DNA of 52,456 nt. Source: Streptomyces viridochromogenes DSM 40736. GTDB taxonomy: Bacteria; Actinomycetota; Actinomycetes; Streptomycetales; Streptomycetaceae. The stretch lies in the NCBI RefSeq assembly GCF_000158955.1, contig NZ_GG657757.1, forward strand, positions 805,805 through 858,260, given 5' to 3'. The notes beneath the pieces were generated by a model that saw nothing but the letters and a program-made list of their open reading frames with translations, had not been told where the DNA came from and did no database searches. Position numbers and translations under genes: made by a program. Positions 44,204-52,456 of the stretch are shown one piece after another; the first letter of the stretch is position 1; every line of letters starts with the position of its first letter.

Positions 44204-44228
44204 TATAGTTGGCTGGCAGCCAGTCAAC
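44204..44228. promoter_or_regulatory. TetR operator with overlapping -10 box
   Basis: GTTGGCTGGCAGCCAGTCAAC (two runs: GTTGGCTGGC, then AGCCAGTCAAC; 44208-44228) is a near-perfect palindrome of form GTTGnCTGGCnGCCAGnCAAC. TATAGT (44204-44209) is a -10 box at its edge, so repressor would cover the start site. It lies 15 bp before the TetR ATG. Confidence 0.65.
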
Positions 44229-44242
44229 GCAGGAGTTACAGC

Positions 44243-44926
44243 ATGTCCCCGCGCAGCGCCTCGGTCAACGAAGAGTTGCGGAGACGTTCGAAGGAGCGGC
44301 TTCTGCAGGCGGCGGTCGAGCTGGTCGGCGAGCACGGGTTCGAGGCCACGACCCTCGGCGACATCGCGGACCGGGCGGGCTCGGCGCGTGGTCTGGTCTC
44401 GTACTACTTCCCGGGCAAGCGCCAGCTGGTGCAGTCCGCCGTGCACCGGCTGATGCACCGCACGCTGGAGGAGGCGCTGGAGCGCGAGCCGCGCACCGAG
44501 GACGGCCGGGAGCGGATGGCCCGGGCCATCGACGCGATCCTGGGCCTGGCCAGGGACCGGCCGGTGCTGATGCGCCAGCACATGGCCGGGCTGCTGCAGG
44601 CCGAGGGTTTCATGCCCTGCCCGGAACAGCGCCGACTGGCCGAACTGCTGCGGGACACCGTCGCCCGGCGCGGTTCGCGGGACGTCGACAGCGACTACCC
44701 GATGCTGCGCGCCCTGCTGATGGGCGCGGTGTACGCGGTCCTGGTGCCGGGGGTGCCGATGCCGGTGCCCGTACTGCGGGCCGAGCTGTTCAAGCGCTAC
44801 CGGCTCGACTGGGAGATGGGCGTCCCGCCGGAGGCGACGGTGCCCGGCGGGACGGGCGACGCGGATCTGTCCCGGTTCTTCGCGACGGGCAGCGCACAGG
44901 GACGCGAACCGGAGGTCCAGGCCTAG
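44243..44926 (+). CDS. TetR family regulator
   Basis: A 227-residue TetR regulator. The helix-turn-helix is LGDIADRAGSARGLVSYYFP then GKRQLVQSAVHRLM; the C-terminal domain is TetR_C-like (MARAIDAILGLARDRPVLMR) with a conserved MRQHMAGLLQAEGFMPC segment. ATG 44243 has CAGGAGTTACAGC upstream. A palindrome and -10 box directly before it indicate autoregulation. The target may be another locus, as the flanking genes (HAD upstream, DUF6214-like convergent) show no shared site. Confidence 0.88.
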   Translation: MSPRSASVNEELRRRSKERLLQAAVELVGEHGFEATTLGDIADRAGSARGLVSYYFPGKRQLVQSAVHRLMHRTLEEALEREPRTEDGRERMARAIDAILGLARDRPVLMRQHMAGLLQAEGFMPCPEQRRLAELLRDTVARRGSRDVDSDYPMLRALLMGAVYAVLVPGVPMPVPVLRAELFKRYRLDWEMGVPPEATVPGGTGDADLSRFFATGSAQGREPEVQA

Positions 44927-44959
44927 CGGTCGGGGGGCCTGCCCCTCACGGCAGCCGGC

Positions 44960-45421
44960 TCAGCGCCGGGCGCGGCGTGGGGACAGCAGGCCCGCGTCCC
45001 GGGCCTGGCCGATCAGCCGGAGCGACGTGCGGCGGCTGTGCCCGGTCGCGCACATCACGGCGAGGACCGGGTCGGCGCCGTTTTGCTGGGCCGCGCGGTA
45101 CTCCTGCGCCACCAGCCACCGCCCCTCAGCGCCGCGCGGCCAGTCCTGCCGCGCGCGACGCCCCTGACCACCACGGCTACCGACCGTGTCGGCGGCGGCG
45201 CCGCAAGCCTCGGCCAGCGGCGCCTCGATCCAGTCGGCCAGCACCGCCAAATCGTCGAGGGACAGCGCGGGTTCGGCGCGTACCTCCTCGACGCCGACCC
45301 CTCCCCCGGTCACGACGGCCAGCGCGTCGACACAGGCGCCGTCCGCGAAGGCCAGCCGGACGTCGAACCACCGCGTGGCGTCCTGGTTCTCCCGCACTTC
45401 CCAGGCGGGCCGCACGGACAC
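44960..45421 (-). CDS. DUF6214-like protein
   Basis: A 153-residue soluble protein: VSVRPAWEVRENQDATRWFD, then LSLDDLAVLADWIEAPLAEA and EYRAAQQNGADPVLAVMCAT then GHSRRTSLRLIGQARDAGLL. I recall this as DUF6214, a Streptomyces family of unknown role. The C-terminal GHSRRTSLRLI helix pair resembles a small DNA-binding fold. GTG 45421 is chosen because upstream codons (to 45475) lose the G/C third-base bias; the longer reading has no ribosome site. Confidence 0.75.
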   Translation of the reverse strand: MSVRPAWEVRENQDATRWFDVRLAFADGACVDALAVVTGGGVGVEEVRAEPALSLDDLAVLADWIEAPLAEACGAAADTVGSRGGQGRRARQDWPRGAEGRWLVAQEYRAAQQNGADPVLAVMCATGHSRRTSLRLIGQARDAGLLSPRRARR

Positions 45422-45631
45422 CGCTCCGTCCGCCGGAGAGCGATCAGAAAGATTAAGAAAGGATGCTTCCAGCACACACGAAACGTAACCGAATGATCAC
45501 CTTCCCTACAGATCGGACACGCGCCCCGAGCGGAGCACAGCACCCTGTCAGCGGAGCCCCACCGGTGCGATGCTGGAGGCGTCAGCGCCCTCCTGAGATC
45601 CGCCGGGATCCCTCGGGTAAGGAGTTGTGCC

Positions 45632-46978
<1,347 letters not shown>

Positions 46979-47033
46979 GTTCGCGGGCTCCGCGCCGCCA
47001 TGAGGTTCGTCCGCGCCGCGAAGTACCGACACG

Positions 47034-47093
47034 TCAGCGCGCGGTGAGCCCGCCGTCGACGACGAACTCGGCCCCGGTGACGAACGAGCGCCC
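47034..47093 (-). pseudogene. SDR C-terminal relic
   Basis: The minus strand reads RSFVTGAEFVVDGGLTAR and stop, the very typical end of classical SDR proteins (ITG..F.VDGG). No other part of the gene is present; the sequence before it is unrelated. A 20-codon scar, next to an ArsR/reductase locus, suggests that an SDR gene was lost here. Confidence 0.6.
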
Positions 47094-47206
47094 AGTCCCA
47101 CTTGACGTGACATCAGAGGTGCGGCATCGGCTGACCGCCTGTGGCAGGGGCCGCGGTCAACGAGCAAGGGGCATGCGGCATGCGGCCCTGCTCACGCCAC
47201 GAACCC

Positions 47207-47554
47207 TCACCCACCACCGGCTGCCTGCCGCCCCGCCGCATCGAGCAGAGCATCCAGCAACCCGGGGAAGAGTCCGTCCAGATCGTCCCGCCGCAGCCCG
47301 TTCATCTTGGCCGTCCCCCGGTAGACCTGCCGGATCACCCCGCTCTCCCGCAGTACCCGGAAATGGTGCGTCGTGGTCGACTTGGTGACCGGCAGCTCGA
47401 AGTCCGAACAGGACAACTCCCCGCTCACGGCGGCAAGCTCCCGCACGATCCGCAACCGCATCGGGTCGGAGAGCGCGTGCAGCACACCCTCCAGCCGGAT
47501 CTCGTCACACCCGGGATGCGGGAGGTCACGGCTGCTGACGGCGGGCGAGGTCAC
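47207..47554 (-). CDS. ArsR/SmtB-like transcriptional regulator
   Basis: A 115-residue winged helix-turn-helix regulator: EGVLHALSDPMRLRIVRELA, then CSDFELPVTKSTTTHHFRVL and RESGVIRQVYRGTAKMNGLR. The metal-binding motif ELCVCDL of classic ArsR is absent, although SCSDFELP has a Cys, so the signal may be oxidative or organic. It is divergent from an old-yellow-enzyme reductase across two matching operators. Confidence 0.88.
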   Translation of the reverse strand: MTSPAVSSRDLPHPGCDEIRLEGVLHALSDPMRLRIVRELAAVSGELSCSDFELPVTKSTTTHHFRVLRESGVIRQVYRGTAKMNGLRRDDLDGLFPGLLDALLDAAGRQAAGGG

Positions 47555-47624
47555 GGCAACTCCACTCCTTCGAGGAACCCCGTCTCTTCACGGGACCCCG
47601 ATATTCCTTCCGGGGACCCCATAG

Positions 47625-47674
47625 TACGAGAACCCTCGTAGTTTGACATCCACCGTACTACGATGCCTATCGTA
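47625..47674. promoter_or_regulatory. Two matched operators around reductase promoter
   Basis: TACGAG-AACC-CTCGTA (47625-47640) and TACGAT-GCCT-ATCGTA (47659-47674) are perfect 6-bp inverted repeats of the same type, 34 bp apart centre to centre. TTGACA (47643-47648) is a -35 between them, and the -10 (CTATCG, 18-bp spacer) lies in the second site. A repressor dimer on each site would block both directions. Confidence 0.72.
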
Positions 47675-47711
47675 CGAGCTGCCAGCTTCCCCGTGACGAA
47701 CGGAGTCCGCC

Positions 47712-48791
47712 GTGACCGCGCTCTTCGAGCCCTGGACCCTGCGCGATGTGACGATCCCCAACCGCGTGTGGATGCCCCCGATGTGCCAGTACTCGGCGGC
47801 ACCCAAGGGCCCGGAGACCGGCGCCCCCGCCGACTGGCACTTCGCGCACTACGCCGCCCGCGCGGCCGGCGGCACGGGCCTGATCATCGTGGAGGCCACC
47901 GCGGTGTCGCCGGAGGGCCGCATCTCGCCGTACGACCTCGGCATCTGGAACGACACGCAGGTCGAGGCCTTCCGCCGGATCACCCGCTTCCTCGCCTCGC
48001 AGGGCACGGTGCCGGCGATCCAGCTGGCCCACGCCGGCCGCAAGGCGTCGACGGACCGCCCCTGGAAGGGCGGCGCCCCGATCGGCCCGGACGCGCACGG
48101 CTGGGACTCCGTGGCGCCGAGCCCGATCGCGTTCGACGACCGTCACCCGGCCCCGGCCGAGCTGACCACCGACCAGATCAGGGACGTGGTGGGGCAGTTC
48201 GCCGCCGCGGCCCGCCGCGCGCTCGCCGCCGGTTTCGAGATCGCCGAGATCCACGGTGCCCACGGCTACCTGATCAACGAGTTCCTCTCCCCGCACTCCA
48301 ACCACCGCACCGACGCCTACGGCGGCTCCTACGAGAACCGCACCCGCTTCGCGCTCGAGGTCGTCGACGCCGTGCGTCAGGTGTGGCCGCAGGACAAGCC
48401 GCTGTTCTTCCGCATCTCGGCGACCGACTGGCTGGAGGAGGACGGCTGGAGCGCGGACGACACCGTCCGCTTCGCCGCCGACCTGAAGGCCCACGGTGTC
48501 GACCTGCTGGACGTCTCGACCGGTGGCAACGCCTCCGGCGTCCGCATCCCGACCGGCCCCGGCTACCAGGTGCCTTTCGCCGCCCGGGTGAAGCGGGAGA
48601 CGACGCTGCCGGTCGCCGCGGTGGGGCTGATCACCGAGGTCGAGCAGGCCGAGAAGATCCTGGCCAACGGCGAGGCGGACGCGGTCCTGCTGGGCCGCGA
48701 GCTGCTGCGCAACCCCTCGTGGGCCCGGCTCGCGGCGCGCGAGCTCGGCGGTGAGGTACGGGTGCCGGACCAGTACCACCGGTCGGTCTGA
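47712..48791 (+). CDS. NADH:flavin oxidoreductase, old yellow enzyme family
   Basis: A 359-residue OYE of the YqjM type: MTALFEPWTLRDVTIPNRVW then MPPMCQYSAAPKGPETGAPA, AIQLAHAGRKAS, EIHGAHGYLINEFLSPHSNH then RTDAYGGSYENRTRF, and AVGLITEVEQAEKILANGEA. The HxxH-type His pair (IHGAHGYL) and the Cys in MCQYSA match the thermostable-like group that reduces activated alkenes and quinones. ArsR control suggests induction by electrophiles or oxidants. GTG 47712 follows GGAGTCCGCC. Confidence 0.92.
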   Translation: MTALFEPWTLRDVTIPNRVWMPPMCQYSAAPKGPETGAPADWHFAHYAARAAGGTGLIIVEATAVSPEGRISPYDLGIWNDTQVEAFRRITRFLASQGTVPAIQLAHAGRKASTDRPWKGGAPIGPDAHGWDSVAPSPIAFDDRHPAPAELTTDQIRDVVGQFAAAARRALAAGFEIAEIHGAHGYLINEFLSPHSNHRTDAYGGSYENRTRFALEVVDAVRQVWPQDKPLFFRISATDWLEEDGWSADDTVRFAADLKAHGVDLLDVSTGGNASGVRIPTGPGYQVPFAARVKRETTLPVAAVGLITEVEQAEKILANGEADAVLLGRELLRNPSWARLAARELGGEVRVPDQYHRSV

Positions 48792-48810
48792 GCCGGCACC
48801 CGGGAGTACG

Positions 48811-50127
48811 TCAACCGGCCGCGCACGCCGTCCCGTTGAGGGTGAACGCGGCGGGAGCGGCGCTGTTGCCGCCGTGACTGGCCTGGTAGCCGATGCTCAC
48901 GCTCGCACCGGGCGCGATGGTGCCGTTGTACGAGACGTTGGTCGCGATGACCGCCCCGGACGACGGCGCATAGGTGGCACCCCAGCCGCCCGTGACCGTC
49001 TGCCCCGAGGGCAGGGTGAAGCCGAGCTTCCAGCCGTCGACCGTCGTCGTGCCGGTGTTGGTGATGGTGACGGAGGCGGTCAGGCCGGTGCTCCAGGCGT
49101 TCACCCCGGCCGTCACCTTGCAGGCGCCGGGCTGCGGCTGGGGAGCCGGGCCCGACTTGTCGAGGCCGAAGAAGGTGAGCACGCGGGAGGCCATGCCCTG
49201 GGCGTACAGGTTGTGGCCGACGCCCTGGAGGCTGATGGCCTCCACGGGGGCCTGGTCACCCGTGCCGCCGTAGCGGGTGCGGGTCCAGCCCGACTGGGGG
49301 GTGTCGGTCGCGGCCGGGGTCTGGCTCACCCCCTGGACGTTCGTCCACTGCTTGATCTGCTCCCCGAAGTTGGGATAGCGCAGGACGTCGTCCTGGGTGC
49401 CGTGCCAGGTCTGCATCCGCGGGCGGGGGCCGCTGTAGCCGGGATACGCGTTCCTGACCAGGTCGCCCCACTGCTGCGGGGTGTGGGTGACTGTGCCGCC
49501 CGAGCAGGCGCTGTTCCACTCGGAGCCGTCGGTGGTGGCGAAGCAGGCGAACGGCACGCCGGAGAAGGCGGCTCCCGCCGCGAACACGTCCGGGTAGTCG
49601 CCGAGCAGGACGTTCGTCATCATCGCGCCGGAGGAGATGCCCGTGGCGAACACCCGGTCGGTGTCCGCGTCGTAGGTGCGCGTCACCCAGTCGATCATCG
49701 ACTTGATGCCGACGGGATCGCTGCCGCCGCCGCGTCGCAACGCCTGGGGCGAGGAGACGTCGAAGCACTTGCTGCTGCGGGTGACGGACGGGTAGAGCAC
49801 GATGAACCCGTACCGGTCGGCCAGCGTGTCGTACTCGGTGCCGTTGTACATGTCCGGGCCCGAGCCGGTGCACCAGTGCACGGCGACCACGACCGCCGGG
49901 TTCGGGGTGACGCTCTGCGGCACGTACAGGTACATCCGCAGATTGCTGGGGTTCGTGCCAAAGTTCGTGACCTCGGTGAGGGCCGCGGCGGGTACGGCCC
50001 TCTCCCGGGCGGCGGCCACGGGCGCGGTGAGCACGGTGGCCGCCAGTAACGGCAGCAGGGCGGCGACGAGCGCGAGGAGCATCGACCGCAGTGGTCTCCT
50101 CGCCGTGGGGTGGGCAGTGGCAGACAC
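48811..50127 (-). CDS. Secreted PHB-depolymerase-family (CE1) esterase with CBM2, TTA codon
   Basis: A 438-residue secreted enzyme. A long Sec signal (VSATAHPTARRPLRSMLLAL ...) is cleaved near VAAA. The alpha/beta-hydrolase domain has VVVAVHWCTGSGPDMYN, the nucleophile in FATGISSGAMMTNVLLGDYP and the distal His in LQGVGHNLYAQG, as in acetylxylan/feruloyl esterases. A short linker leads to a family 2 carbohydrate-binding module (ACKVTAGVNAWSTGLTASVT, VDGWKLGFTLPSGQTVTGGW ... LNGTACAAG). It acts on plant xylan esters and binds cellulose or xylan. Codon 27, in the signal peptide, is TTA (plus-strand 50047-50049), so bldA may limit expression. GTG 50127 has GGAAGGGA upstream. Confidence 0.9.
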   Translation of the reverse strand: MSATAHPTARRPLRSMLLALVAALLPLLAATVLTAPVAAARERAVPAAALTEVTNFGTNPSNLRMYLYVPQSVTPNPAVVVAVHWCTGSGPDMYNGTEYDTLADRYGFIVLYPSVTRSSKCFDVSSPQALRRGGGSDPVGIKSMIDWVTRTYDADTDRVFATGISSGAMMTNVLLGDYPDVFAAGAAFSGVPFACFATTDGSEWNSACSGGTVTHTPQQWGDLVRNAYPGYSGPRPRMQTWHGTQDDVLRYPNFGEQIKQWTNVQGVSQTPAATDTPQSGWTRTRYGGTGDQAPVEAISLQGVGHNLYAQGMASRVLTFFGLDKSGPAPQPQPGACKVTAGVNAWSTGLTASVTITNTGTTTVDGWKLGFTLPSGQTVTGGWGATYAPSSGAVIATNVSYNGTIAPGASVSIGYQASHGGNSAAPAAFTLNGTACAAG

Positions 50128-50440
50128 GCCTGTGTCCCTTCCGTCGTGGGGAGCGGCTCTCGGGGCGTGGTGCGGCGTCCAGCAGATGGAAAGCATCGTG
50201 ACATGGGCATGGCCTTCATGGAAGCGCTCCCACACCTTCCCCGCCGTGACCAGGGCTGTCCGAATGTGTACTGCGCGAGGCGTTGACTAGAAAGCGCTTG
50301 CCCCTTACGTTCCGTTCATCAGTGTGACCCGGAAGCGCAGATGGGTCGCACATAGCATGCGCGGTGAACAACATGGCGAACGTCATTCAAGTACATGACC
50401 ACCTGGCTCCATGAAGGCACCACGAAGGGACGCACCCCAC
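50128..50440. other. 313-bp regulatory region between esterase and pectate lyase
   Basis: A divergent promoter region. It holds TGGAAGCGCTCCCA (50219-50232), one base from the CebR box TGGGAGCGCTCCCA, and AAGCGCTT (50292-50299) between TTGACT (50283-50288) and a TTACGT-type -10 (about 50305-50310) reading toward the pectate lyase gene. No coding frame is convincing. Confidence 0.55.
50219..50232. promoter_or_regulatory. CebR-like operator
   Basis: TGGAAGCGCTCCCA differs at one position from the published CebR consensus TGGGAGCGCTCCCA. It lies about 90 bp upstream of the esterase start. Substrate release by cello- or other oligosaccharides is the expected control. AAGCGCTT at 50292-50299 is a related LacI-type half-palindrome. 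Confidence 0.6.
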
Positions 50441-51418
50441 ATGCGTACTCCCCCACGCACTCGCGTACAGAGATCCACTCTGGTCGTCGCCGCCGCATCC
50501 GCCCTGGCGACGATGGCGGTCCTGGCCGTTCCCCAGCCGGCCGGGGCCGCCGACAGTTCACCCGTCGGATTCGGCGCGGGCACGACGGGCGGCGGCAACG
50601 CCACGGCGGTCACCGTCTCCACCCTGAGCGCCTTCAAGTCGGCCGTGACCGGCAACTCGGCCAAGGTCGTCCGGGTCAGCGGCCTGATCTCGCTGAGCGG
50701 ACAGGTCGACGTCGGCTCCAACACGACCGTCCTGGGCGTGGGTTCGTCGTCCGGTTTCACCGGCGGCGGGCTGCGGCTGAAGAAGGTGTCGAACGTCGTC
50801 GTGCGCAACCTGAACATCAGCAAGCCGGTCGCGCCCGCCGACGGCATCACCGTCGAGGCGTCCACCAAGGTCTGGATCGACCACAACTCCTTCTCGGCCG
50901 ACCGCGATCACGACAAGGACTTCTACGACGGCCTGCTGGACGTCAACCACGGCGCGGACAACGTCACGGTGTCCTGGAACACCTTCAAGAACCACTTCAA
51001 GGGCTCGCTCGTCGGCCACAGCGACAACAACGCGAGCCAGGACACGGGCCACCTGAAGGTGACGTACCACCACAACCACTTCGCCGACGTGTACTCACGC
51101 ATCCCCAGCCTGCGCTTCGGCACGGGGCACTTCTACAACAACTACGTCGAGGGCGCCGAGACCGCCTGCCACTCGCGCATGGGCGCCCAGATGCTGGTCG
51201 AGAACAACGTCTTCCGCTCGACGAAGGTCGCGGTCACCACGAACCGCAGCAGCGACGTCGACGGATACGCCAACGTGCGTGGGAACGACCTCGGGGGAGC
51301 CGCGACCGAGGTCTCGCGGGTCGGCACCTTCACCAGCCCGCCCTACGGCTACTCGGCGGAGCCGGCCTCGTCCGTCGTCGCCTCGGTGACGTCGGGCGCG
51401 GGCGCCGGAAGGCTCTGA
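50441..51418 (+). CDS. Pectate lyase, PL1 family
   Basis: A 325-residue secreted PL1 lyase. The signal peptide (MRTPPRTRVQRSTLVVAAAS ... PQPAGA) is followed by the right-handed beta-helix with VWIDHNSFSADRDHDKDFYD then GLLDVNHGADNVTVSWNTFK; the Ca-binding Asp residues and VTYHHNHFADVYSRIPSLRF (with Arg of the catalytic R-x-P) are in place. It cleaves polygalacturonate by beta-elimination outside the cell. ATG 50441 is chosen over 50411 because GAAGGGA and the signal peptide follow it. A PL3 gene lies 107 bp downstream. Confidence 0.92.
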   Translation: MRTPPRTRVQRSTLVVAAASALATMAVLAVPQPAGAADSSPVGFGAGTTGGGNATAVTVSTLSAFKSAVTGNSAKVVRVSGLISLSGQVDVGSNTTVLGVGSSSGFTGGGLRLKKVSNVVVRNLNISKPVAPADGITVEASTKVWIDHNSFSADRDHDKDFYDGLLDVNHGADNVTVSWNTFKNHFKGSLVGHSDNNASQDTGHLKVTYHHNHFADVYSRIPSLRFGTGHFYNNYVEGAETACHSRMGAQMLVENNVFRSTKVAVTTNRSSDVDGYANVRGNDLGGAATEVSRVGTFTSPPYGYSAEPASSVVASVTSGAGAGRL

Positions 51419-51449
51419 CACCCCCGCCCGCCGGGACACCCCGCATCCG

Positions 51450-51515
51450 CTCAGTGACACATCCACTCAGTGACACATCCCGCTCAGACGACACGTCCGC
51501 TCAGACCACAGAAGG
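51450..51515. repeat. Degenerate 16-17-bp tandem repeats
   Basis: Units beginning CTCAG start at 51450, 51466, 51483 and 51500 (CTCAGTGACACATCCA, CTCAGTGACACATCCCG, CTCAGACGACACGTCCG, then a partial one). They lie between the PL1 stop and the PL3 start and are absent elsewhere in the window. They may be replication-slippage products or a spacer with no role. Confidence 0.5.
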
Positions 51516-51524
51516 AATCGGGAC

Positions 51525-52313
51525 ATGACTTCTGCGACACGTCCGCGCGCCCGCAGGCGCGCGCTGGCCGGCGCACTGGCCACGCTCGGCCTGTCGGTTG
51601 GCATGATCATGACGACCAACGCGCCCGCCGCGAGCGCCGCCACGTGGCCGACCCCCAACGGCAGCCAGGGGACCTCCTCCACCATCTCCGTGTCCGGCAC
51701 CAAGGACTACGGGATGAAGCGGTTCTACGGCACCGGAGACCTGGCCGGTGACGGCCAGGAGGAAGGCCAGGACCCGATCTTCAAGCTCGCGGACGGCGCG
51801 GTGCTGAAGAACGTCATCCTCGGTGCCCCCGCGGCCGACGGCATCCACTGCGAGGGCAGCTGCACGCTGCAGAACGTCTGGTGGGAGGACGTCGGCGAGG
51901 ACGCCGCCACCTTCCGCGGCGGCAACGGCGCCACCTACCAGGTGATCGGCGGCGGCGCGAAGAAGGCGGCGGACAAGGTCTTCCAGCACAACGGCGGCGG
52001 GACCCTGACCATCTCCAACTTCGCGGTGCAGGAGTTCAAGACGCTCTACCGCTCCTGCGGCGACTGCTCCACGCAGTACACCCGCAAGGTCAACCTCAAC
52101 TCCATCGACGTGACCGGCACGGGCTCCACCGCGCGGATCGTCGGCATCAACGTCAACCGCGACGACGTGGCGACGCTGCGGGGCATCACGATCCGCAACG
52201 ACTCCGGCCGCAAGGTCGTGCCCTGCCAGAAGTACAACAACAACACCGCCGTCGGATCCGGGCCCGACAGCAAGAACTGCCTCTACTCCACCTCGGACAT
52301 CACCTACCGGTAG
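51525..52313 (+). CDS. Pectate lyase, PL3 family
   Basis: A 262-residue secreted PL3 lyase. Signal peptide: MTSATRPRARRRALAGALAT then LGLSVGMIMTTNAPAASA. Mature domain: EEGQDPIFKLADGAVLKNVI, HCEGSCTLQNVWWEDVGEDA, KKAADKVFQHNGGGTLTISN and CGDCSTQYTRKVNLNSIDV, all family motifs with paired Cys. It cuts pectate and methylated pectin, complementing PL1. GAAGGAATC lies upstream of the ATG. Confidence 0.92.
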   Translation: MTSATRPRARRRALAGALATLGLSVGMIMTTNAPAASAATWPTPNGSQGTSSTISVSGTKDYGMKRFYGTGDLAGDGQEEGQDPIFKLADGAVLKNVILGAPAADGIHCEGSCTLQNVWWEDVGEDAATFRGGNGATYQVIGGGAKKAADKVFQHNGGGTLTISNFAVQEFKTLYRSCGDCSTQYTRKVNLNSIDVTGTGSTARIVGINVNRDDVATLRGITIRNDSGRKVVPCQKYNNNTAVGSGPDSKNCLYSTSDITYR

Positions 52314-52342
52314 CCCCCTCAGGGCGTTCCCCCCACGGTGAA

Positions 52343-52386
52343 GACGGCCGTGCGAAGCGTCCCTGCGGGCGTTTCGCACGGCCGTC
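52343..52386. terminator. Long hairpin terminator after PL3
   Basis: GACGGCCGTGCGAA (52343-52356) and TTCGCACGGCCGTC (52373-52386) are perfect 14-bp arms, with further pairing inside (GCGtCCC/GGGCGt). It lies 29 bp after the PL3 stop and before the next convergent gene, so it likely ends both transcripts. Confidence 0.8.
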
Positions 52387-52390
52387 GGCG

Positions 52391-52456
52391 TCATGCGGGG
52401 CGTGCGCCCATGTCCCGGGCCCCCGTGCCCACGTCCCGGGTCAGCTCCCCCTGATA
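52391..52456 (-). CDS. C-terminal end of an unknown gene (rest outside window)
   Basis: The minus strand reads YQGELTRDVGTGARDMGARP then Ala and TGA (52391-52393). Third-base G/C bias is present. Only 21 codons are visible, so the product cannot be named. The strong terminator directly beyond its stop supports it as a real gene end. Confidence 0.45.
   Translation of the reverse strand, partial: YQGELTRDVGTGARDMGARPA

Overview
The window is high-GC DNA with strong G/C bias at third codon positions, GTG and TTG starts, very few TTA codons, many short leaderless-type promoters (a TANNNT -10 box 6-8 nt before ATG) and many Streptomyces-type families. I read it as a non-core segment of a Streptomyces chromosome. 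No rRNA, tRNA or CRISPR array was seen.

Layout. 1-2458: tail of an MFS gene, two gene relics (amidohydrolase and TetR tails), an SDR oxidoreductase and a mycothiol-dependent isomerase-type protein. 2465-6678: MarR regulator divergent from a frameshifted DHA2-type MFS exporter, a small membrane protein, and a NarL-type two-component system. 6729-12853: TetR regulator divergent from an F420-type (DUF385) nitroreductase with three operator copies, a geranylgeranyl-reductase-like flavoprotein, an indel-damaged M20 dipeptidase, an MBL-fold hydrolase, and a TmrB-like kinase fused to a Nudix domain. 13001-17147: a small secreted basic protein, a short hypothetical, and an AraC - VOC - short UvrA run. 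17269-20271: ROK kinase divergent from a LacI regulator across a perfect operator, then a gamma-glutamylcyclotransferase-like gene. 20217-26304: Ser/Thr receptor kinase, HpcH/HpaI-like lyase (DUF6986 type), Tat-exported phosphodiesterase with a TTA codon, and etfBA. 26524-31050: flavin reductase, thioredoxin/DUF4395 pair, acyltransferase, transglutaminase-like protein, large secreted protein. 31067-35265: three-gene operon DUF6421 - SDR - beta-eliminating lyase, divergent from a TTG-start GDPD. 35269-38295: GNAT and VOC genes around a 169-bp imperfect palindrome that looks like a MITE. 38339-44926: FUSC exporter (frameshifted) with its MarR gene and a perfect 20-bp operator, DUF5134/M56 pair, PAP2 and HAD phosphatases, TetR regulator. 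44960-48791: DUF6214-like protein, ferredoxin-NADP reductase, SDR relic, ArsR regulator divergent from an old-yellow-enzyme reductase across two matched operators. 48811-52313: secreted plant-cell-wall enzymes (CE1 esterase with CBM2, pectate lyases PL1 and PL3) with LacI-type (CebR-like) sites between them.

Themes. The window is a chain of small regulator-plus-enzyme or regulator-plus-exporter modules, several with visible operators, ending in a pectin/xylan utilisation locus. Five genes (MFS, M20, UvrA, FUSC, M56) carry single-base indels that break otherwise well-conserved proteins. Clustering and partial compensation of these shifts make sequencing error at least as likely as real decay. 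The least explained structure is the 35,866-36,034 palindrome: almost all mismatches between its arms would become G-U pairs in RNA from the minus strand only.
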